Shown here: positions 59,859 to 64,000 of the stretch, piece after piece | Position numbering within the stretch: the first letter of the stretch is position 1 | Layout: every line of letters starts with the position of its first letter | Assembly: GCA_963281155.1 (NCBI GenBank) | Contig: CAUJLY010000006.1 | Span: 9,734,001 to 9,798,000 of the forward strand | Direction of reading: 5' to 3' | DNA: 64,000 bases | Source: Rhabditophanes sp. KR3021 | Lineage: Eukaryota; Nematoda; Chromadorea; Rhabditida; Alloionematidae | Position numbers and translations under genes: made by a program | Notes under the pieces: model-generated | Seen by the model: the letters and a program-made list of their open reading frames with translations, nothing else | Told to the model about the DNA's origin: nothing | Databases searched by the model: none

Positions 59859-60456
59859 TTAGTTAACGCTTCTTTTTCCGAATCTGACCATGGATGATCT
59901 GTCCAATGGAGCCCGTCCGAATCTAACCATTGATGAGCGGCCGTGGGGAGTTCTTTTTCCGAATCTAACCATTGAAGATCTTCCTACCTGGGAACGTTTT
60001 CCGAATCTGACCATGGAGGATCTGTCCAAAGGAGAGCGTCCAAACCTGACCATGGATGAACGGCCGAGGGGAGATCTTTTTCCGAAACGGACCATTCTGG
60101 TTCTGTCGACTGGGCTTCTCCCAAATCTAACCATAGAGGATCTGTCCAAGGGGGCACGTTTTCCGAATCTGACCATTGAAGACCTGTCCAAGGGAGCACG
60201 TTTGTTAATCATCTCACTCTCGTTCAAATCTCCCTCACTAAAATTTGAATTATTAATTTTTAAATGCTTTAACTTACTACATGCTGTTGTTGTCATTAAG
60301 GGGTTCCAATGGACCGATTTCTCCGTTTTCCTCAACTTCATCTCCAAGTCCCTCCTGGAGCTCCACTTCTTCTTTTCCAGCTTCCAAACCGCTGGTAACA
60401 GCCAAAATGGCAGTTGACAACAAAAGGACGATGACGAATTTTCCAACAAATTTCAT
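59859..60456 (-). CDS. flp-7: FLP-7-like FMRFamide-related neuropeptide precursor
   Basis: FLP-7 peptides are secreted, amidated neuropeptides (C. elegans FLP-7 acts through NPR-22 in fat regulation). Exons 60456-60278 and 60237-59859, with a 40-nt intron, give 185 residues. A signal peptide (about 1-23, core IVLLLSTAILAV) precedes an acidic spacer (about 24-74). Eight tandem peptides follow, each 11 residues plus amidation Gly: three copies of APLDRSSMVRF, and one each of SPVDRTRMVRF, SPLGRSSMVRF, SPLDRSSMVRF, SQVGRSSMVRF and TPHGRSSMVRF. The SSMVRFG ending is diagnostic for FLP-7. Cleavage sites alternate: five peptides end in GKR and three in GR only, so mono- and dibasic processing is expected. 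The last peptide is followed by SVN and stop. Confidence 0.93.
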
Positions 60457-63400
60457 AGTTAATGATAGTATTGTTAGAACTGACTAAAAATAAAAGTTTT
60501 TTAAACGGGGAAAGTAAAGTGAACACAAAATATATCAGAATTAAAAGCGTCCTACATAAGTTAACTTGTGACAGACATTTAAAATTGTATAAATTTGGAA
60601 AAATAAATATTCTAAATATTTATAGTTTCTATTTTATTCTAACCAAAAGTCAGAATAAATCTAGAGAGTTTCATTAATAATCAAGCTACCAGTCGACCTT
60701 CAAATAGAATTGTGAGTTAGAATAATTTTTGTCAATGTTTTGGATTTGGAGGCTGGATATAATTATGGCTATAAGTGGAAATAATTTGTACTAAATAGTG
60801 GCGTCAATCCAGCAATTGCTATTAAAGGACGCCATATTGGCTTTGCCTATCAACCGAAACATTACCAATTAAAAATCATTTTTGACAAGCCCACAACTTC
60901 ATTAAATCTAAGAGGTTTGGCACCCAAATCCTAGTAAATGTATGAACTAATAAAAATAATTGCAATTTGGCTCCTTAATCAAAAATCGGTGCCAGTAATT
61001 ATATCGAATGGAAGTATGAGGAGCCAGTTTAAAAAAGGCGCCCGTAATCATTAGAAGCTGGTGTCTCATTATGGTTCTTGTGATTTGACAAAGAAACGTT
61101 AATGTGGCACCTGCAAAAACAACCTTGAAAACTTCACGAAATACCCATTATGTTAGGCAGGTAATTTGAATAAAAACGCAGATCCTTATGTGAGAGTTGT
61201 CAGAAAAAGAGACAAACTCCTGATATCATTTTGTTAGTAATTTGTGAAAACAACAATTCAGTCATATTAATAACATATTTGTTTTGAAGGTTCGATGTTA
61301 TGAAATTTAAGTTAAAATAGTAAGATGTTTTTAAATGTAAGGAAGAATAATTAAAAATATAGCTGGTAAATTGAAATTGATAAGTAATTTTTAATTGGAA
61401 AAGATTTAAAAAAGAAACTGAAGACAACTTCATTGAATCAAATTAAGGGAGATTTTTGGAAGGAATGATATCATAAAACATGGTGAAATTACTTTAAAAC
61501 ATTGGATATGAATGAGGCTCACGAAATAAGCTTTTACAAATAATGAAGAAATATTGGAATGCTCGGCAATTGATACATATAGTTTATATAATTAATGAAT
61601 TACAAAATACAATCTGTGTGCTTTGACGACTCAATTAGTTAAATGACTAATACCTTCAACCAAGACTATTTTGAATTCTTAACGCTGTAAAGTTTGTCTT
61701 ACGAAACTAGAACTAATTTGAACTTGCTATCAATTAGTATAGATTGATGTCAAATGTGACAATCCGAAATCATATGTTTTATATAATTTTTTTATTTTTG
61801 TTATGTTTAAACTAACAAACCAATTTTTCACCAAACTATCTTAAGCAACTTATTTAAGCAGTTTAAATTGGTCCAAACTATATACATGTGTTTATACAAA
61901 AGTAAATCTTGATTCATGAAATTATTATCACAATAGACTTCAACGAAAAAACATCGCCCTAATACACAGTTTTAGATGGAATAATTAAGAAATGGATTAT
62001 TGTATAAAAAACTATTATACCATCGTTATATTTTTTTGCAAAAATATTATATAAATGAGTATATTTATACGAGAATATAAAAAGTTTTTCTAGTTGTTCT
62101 TTGTGACAAACAAATAAATTAAAAGCATCCGAATAGCTCAAAAAAGAGCCTATATTTCAGAATCAAATAATGGCTATTTTTAATAAATGAAGTCGTTGTT
62201 TTAATCAAAACAAGAATGAAAGTTATATGAAAGTTATTCTACTTTATAGCCATACCACCCACCAAACCTAATGTAAGAGTTTCAGATATTTTTATGATAG
62301 CAAACACAGAAGTTCTAGTGCTTGAATATAATTTTTTTAATAGTTATACAATTGGCTCGCTCGACTTTAATTCCTATTTTGGACGTTAATCTTGGCACCA
62401 AAAAGGTATTAAAAATTGTTAAGGGGATAATTTATAAAATTATAGATCGTAAAAATAGAAATTAATTTCGGGTAATATACATTAATAACGTCATTTCATT
62501 AAATAATGGCTATTTTAATGCTCTGGAAGCAAATAAACTTTTTCTTTAGGATTGTAAAGACTTTTTTTGAAAAGATCCTGAAGTTGATACTACTTTTAGC
62601 CCACACTTAAATTTGTTACAATTACTTATGTTAATCGAACACACAAAATTGAATGCAAGCTCATCATATACTTGTGAAATTCCCTCAACATCAAGGAAGT
62701 ATTAAAGTTGAACTACTTCGGTATGCAAAACTTTTCACAAAACTAAACAATAATTTGAAATAAAAAACTTCCCACAACTTCTTCGGATCTATTAAAGTTT
62801 TAAACAGTAAAGAAGTATTATAAAAATGAGTATATGCATTGCCGATAATAAAGATATTATTTTTTTGAAATATGGAATCACCCAAATGCATATAAATGCA
62901 TATATTTAATTGCTTTGAACTGTTTTAGTTCATATCATGTAGAATATATTTGCTTTATTTGAAAACAAAACAAATAGAATAAAAAGATTATCAAAAATTC
63001 AAAGATATTCATGACGATGGCATTAAGTATTTTTACACAAGGAATGAATTTGGTTATACTCTTGTAATTTTGCTGAAATTATCAGGACTTTTATAATTGT
63101 GGTAGACAGTAAAATGGATTTGTAGGTACCTGTTTGGTATCATAATTAAGTAATCGTAAAAAAGTTGTCAACAGTGTGGTTGTTAGACATTAGTTCTAAT
63201 TTAAGGTGGCTAAATTTAATGTGATATCATGAGTGTTTTTTAAATCCAGTAGCAGACTTCCCAAACCTGATTTTATAAATCTTGAGGCTCTGTAAAAATA
63301 ATAATAACAAAGAGTTAAAAACGTAGTAAAAGATTGAATGATTCATATTTTTTAATATTCATATGCATCATTTAATTCCAAATGTCAATCTTCAAAAATT

Positions 63401-64000
63401 GAGTTTCAACGAATGTATTTAGGAAGTAATAGATAGTATGCTAATCTGGGTCAATGACATAGCTCTAAAAAGAAACTGTTTATAAGGCATATAAATGGCT
63501 ATACTTGTGAATGACAACAAATTAGATTCTTTTATTTGACTTCTAGACAACAAAAATATATTAAGCTATTTCAAAAGTTCAGACTCAATATCACGCATAT
63601 GTAATACATCTGACACCCTTTTCTTCACCTTTCTATTTGTTTACAATTACCATCAAACGGTGTTCAGAATAATCATAAATAGTTAAGATTAGACTTGAAC
63701 TAGAGTGCAGAAAACAGAATACAATAAAATTGTTTGATTTGTAGATAAAATATTGAAATATAATGCCTATTCTATGACAAAGCTTAAATAAGAAAATTCA
63801 TATTAACCACACAGCTAATGTTACAAATTTGATGTTTGAATGTGTTTTGTTTTTTGAGGAAGAATTTGAATCTGATGAAATATATCAAATTAATTTAGAA
63901 TTACTTGTTTATTTATGAATTATTCTTTATCTACATAGAAAAATTATTCTTTGTTATGATATCACATACAATCCAAGAATTATTCTTTTGACGATGATTA
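60457..64000. other. No gene seen, 5' side of flp-7
   Basis: AT-rich. Frames at 60462-60677, 61200-61433, 61959-62141 and 62691-62891 have no domain, splice or composition support. The proximal part should carry the flp-7 promoter. Confidence 0.55.

Noticed and set aside
59890..60417. 175-codon plus-strand frame opposite the flp-7 exons
   Set aside because: It is the antisense shadow of the tandem peptide repeats; its periodicity follows the repeats and the minus-strand frame has signal peptide, splice sites and FLP-7 motifs.

Overview
The window reads as AT-rich nuclear DNA of a nematode. The evidence is a two-finger GATA factor of the ELT-1 type, an MBK-2/DYRK kinase, an FLP-7 neuropeptide precursor (repeats ending SSMVRFG), bestrophin, DEG/ENaC channels, a MATH-BTB protein and a DUF229 protein. 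Many introns are only 39-50 nt, with GTAAGT-like donors and TTTCAG/TTTTAG acceptors, and several acceptors lie just 5' of start codons, as expected for spliced-leader trans-splicing. The species cannot be fixed from the sequence.

Layout, left to right. 1.8-4.0 kb: elt-1-like gene (-), followed upstream by about 7 kb with no gene but with paired GATA sites. 11.2-12.9 kb: bestrophin (-). 14.8-16.1 kb: YIPF1-type Golgi membrane protein with a long Thr/Asn-rich tail (+). 16.7-18.3 kb: a protein resembling a degenerate MUT-7/EXD exonuclease (-), head to head with a MATH-BTB gene at 18.8-21.1 kb (+). 21.9-22.9 kb: a broken, possibly F-box-like gene. 24.9-26.9 kb: intact intronless DUF229 gene (-), with a decayed half copy at 27.35-28.48 kb. 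28.5-29.8 kb: a complete mariner-like element (DD37D) with 38-bp inverted repeats and one frameshift. 30.0-31.7 kb: a gene remnant and a small complex III subunit (UQCR11-like). 32.1-33.7 kb: spartin (+). 33.8-35.3 kb: a small remnant and an unrecognised multi-pass membrane protein (-). 36.2-40.0 kb: two tandem DEG/ENaC channel genes (-). 40.2-43.3 kb: mbk-2-like kinase (-). 43.9-44.2 kb: a possible small gene. 44.2-54.3 kb: AT-rich desert. 54.3-55.7 kb: remnants of an LRR gene, a LINE reverse transcriptase and a kinase. 55.85-56.33 kb: a short secreted TGF-beta-like cystine-knot protein (-). 57.5-59.2 kb: MFSD8/CLN7-like transporter (+). 59.9-60.5 kb: flp-7-like precursor (-). 60.5-64 kb: no gene seen.

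The genes do not form an operon or one pathway. The most unusual item is the TGF-beta-like gene. The splice model gives a 132-residue protein with a signal peptide directly before the cystine-knot region, no prodomain, and no second cysteine in the usual CxGxC motif. Exon models come from splice consensus, reading phase and family similarity recognised by eye; no database search or RNA evidence was available.
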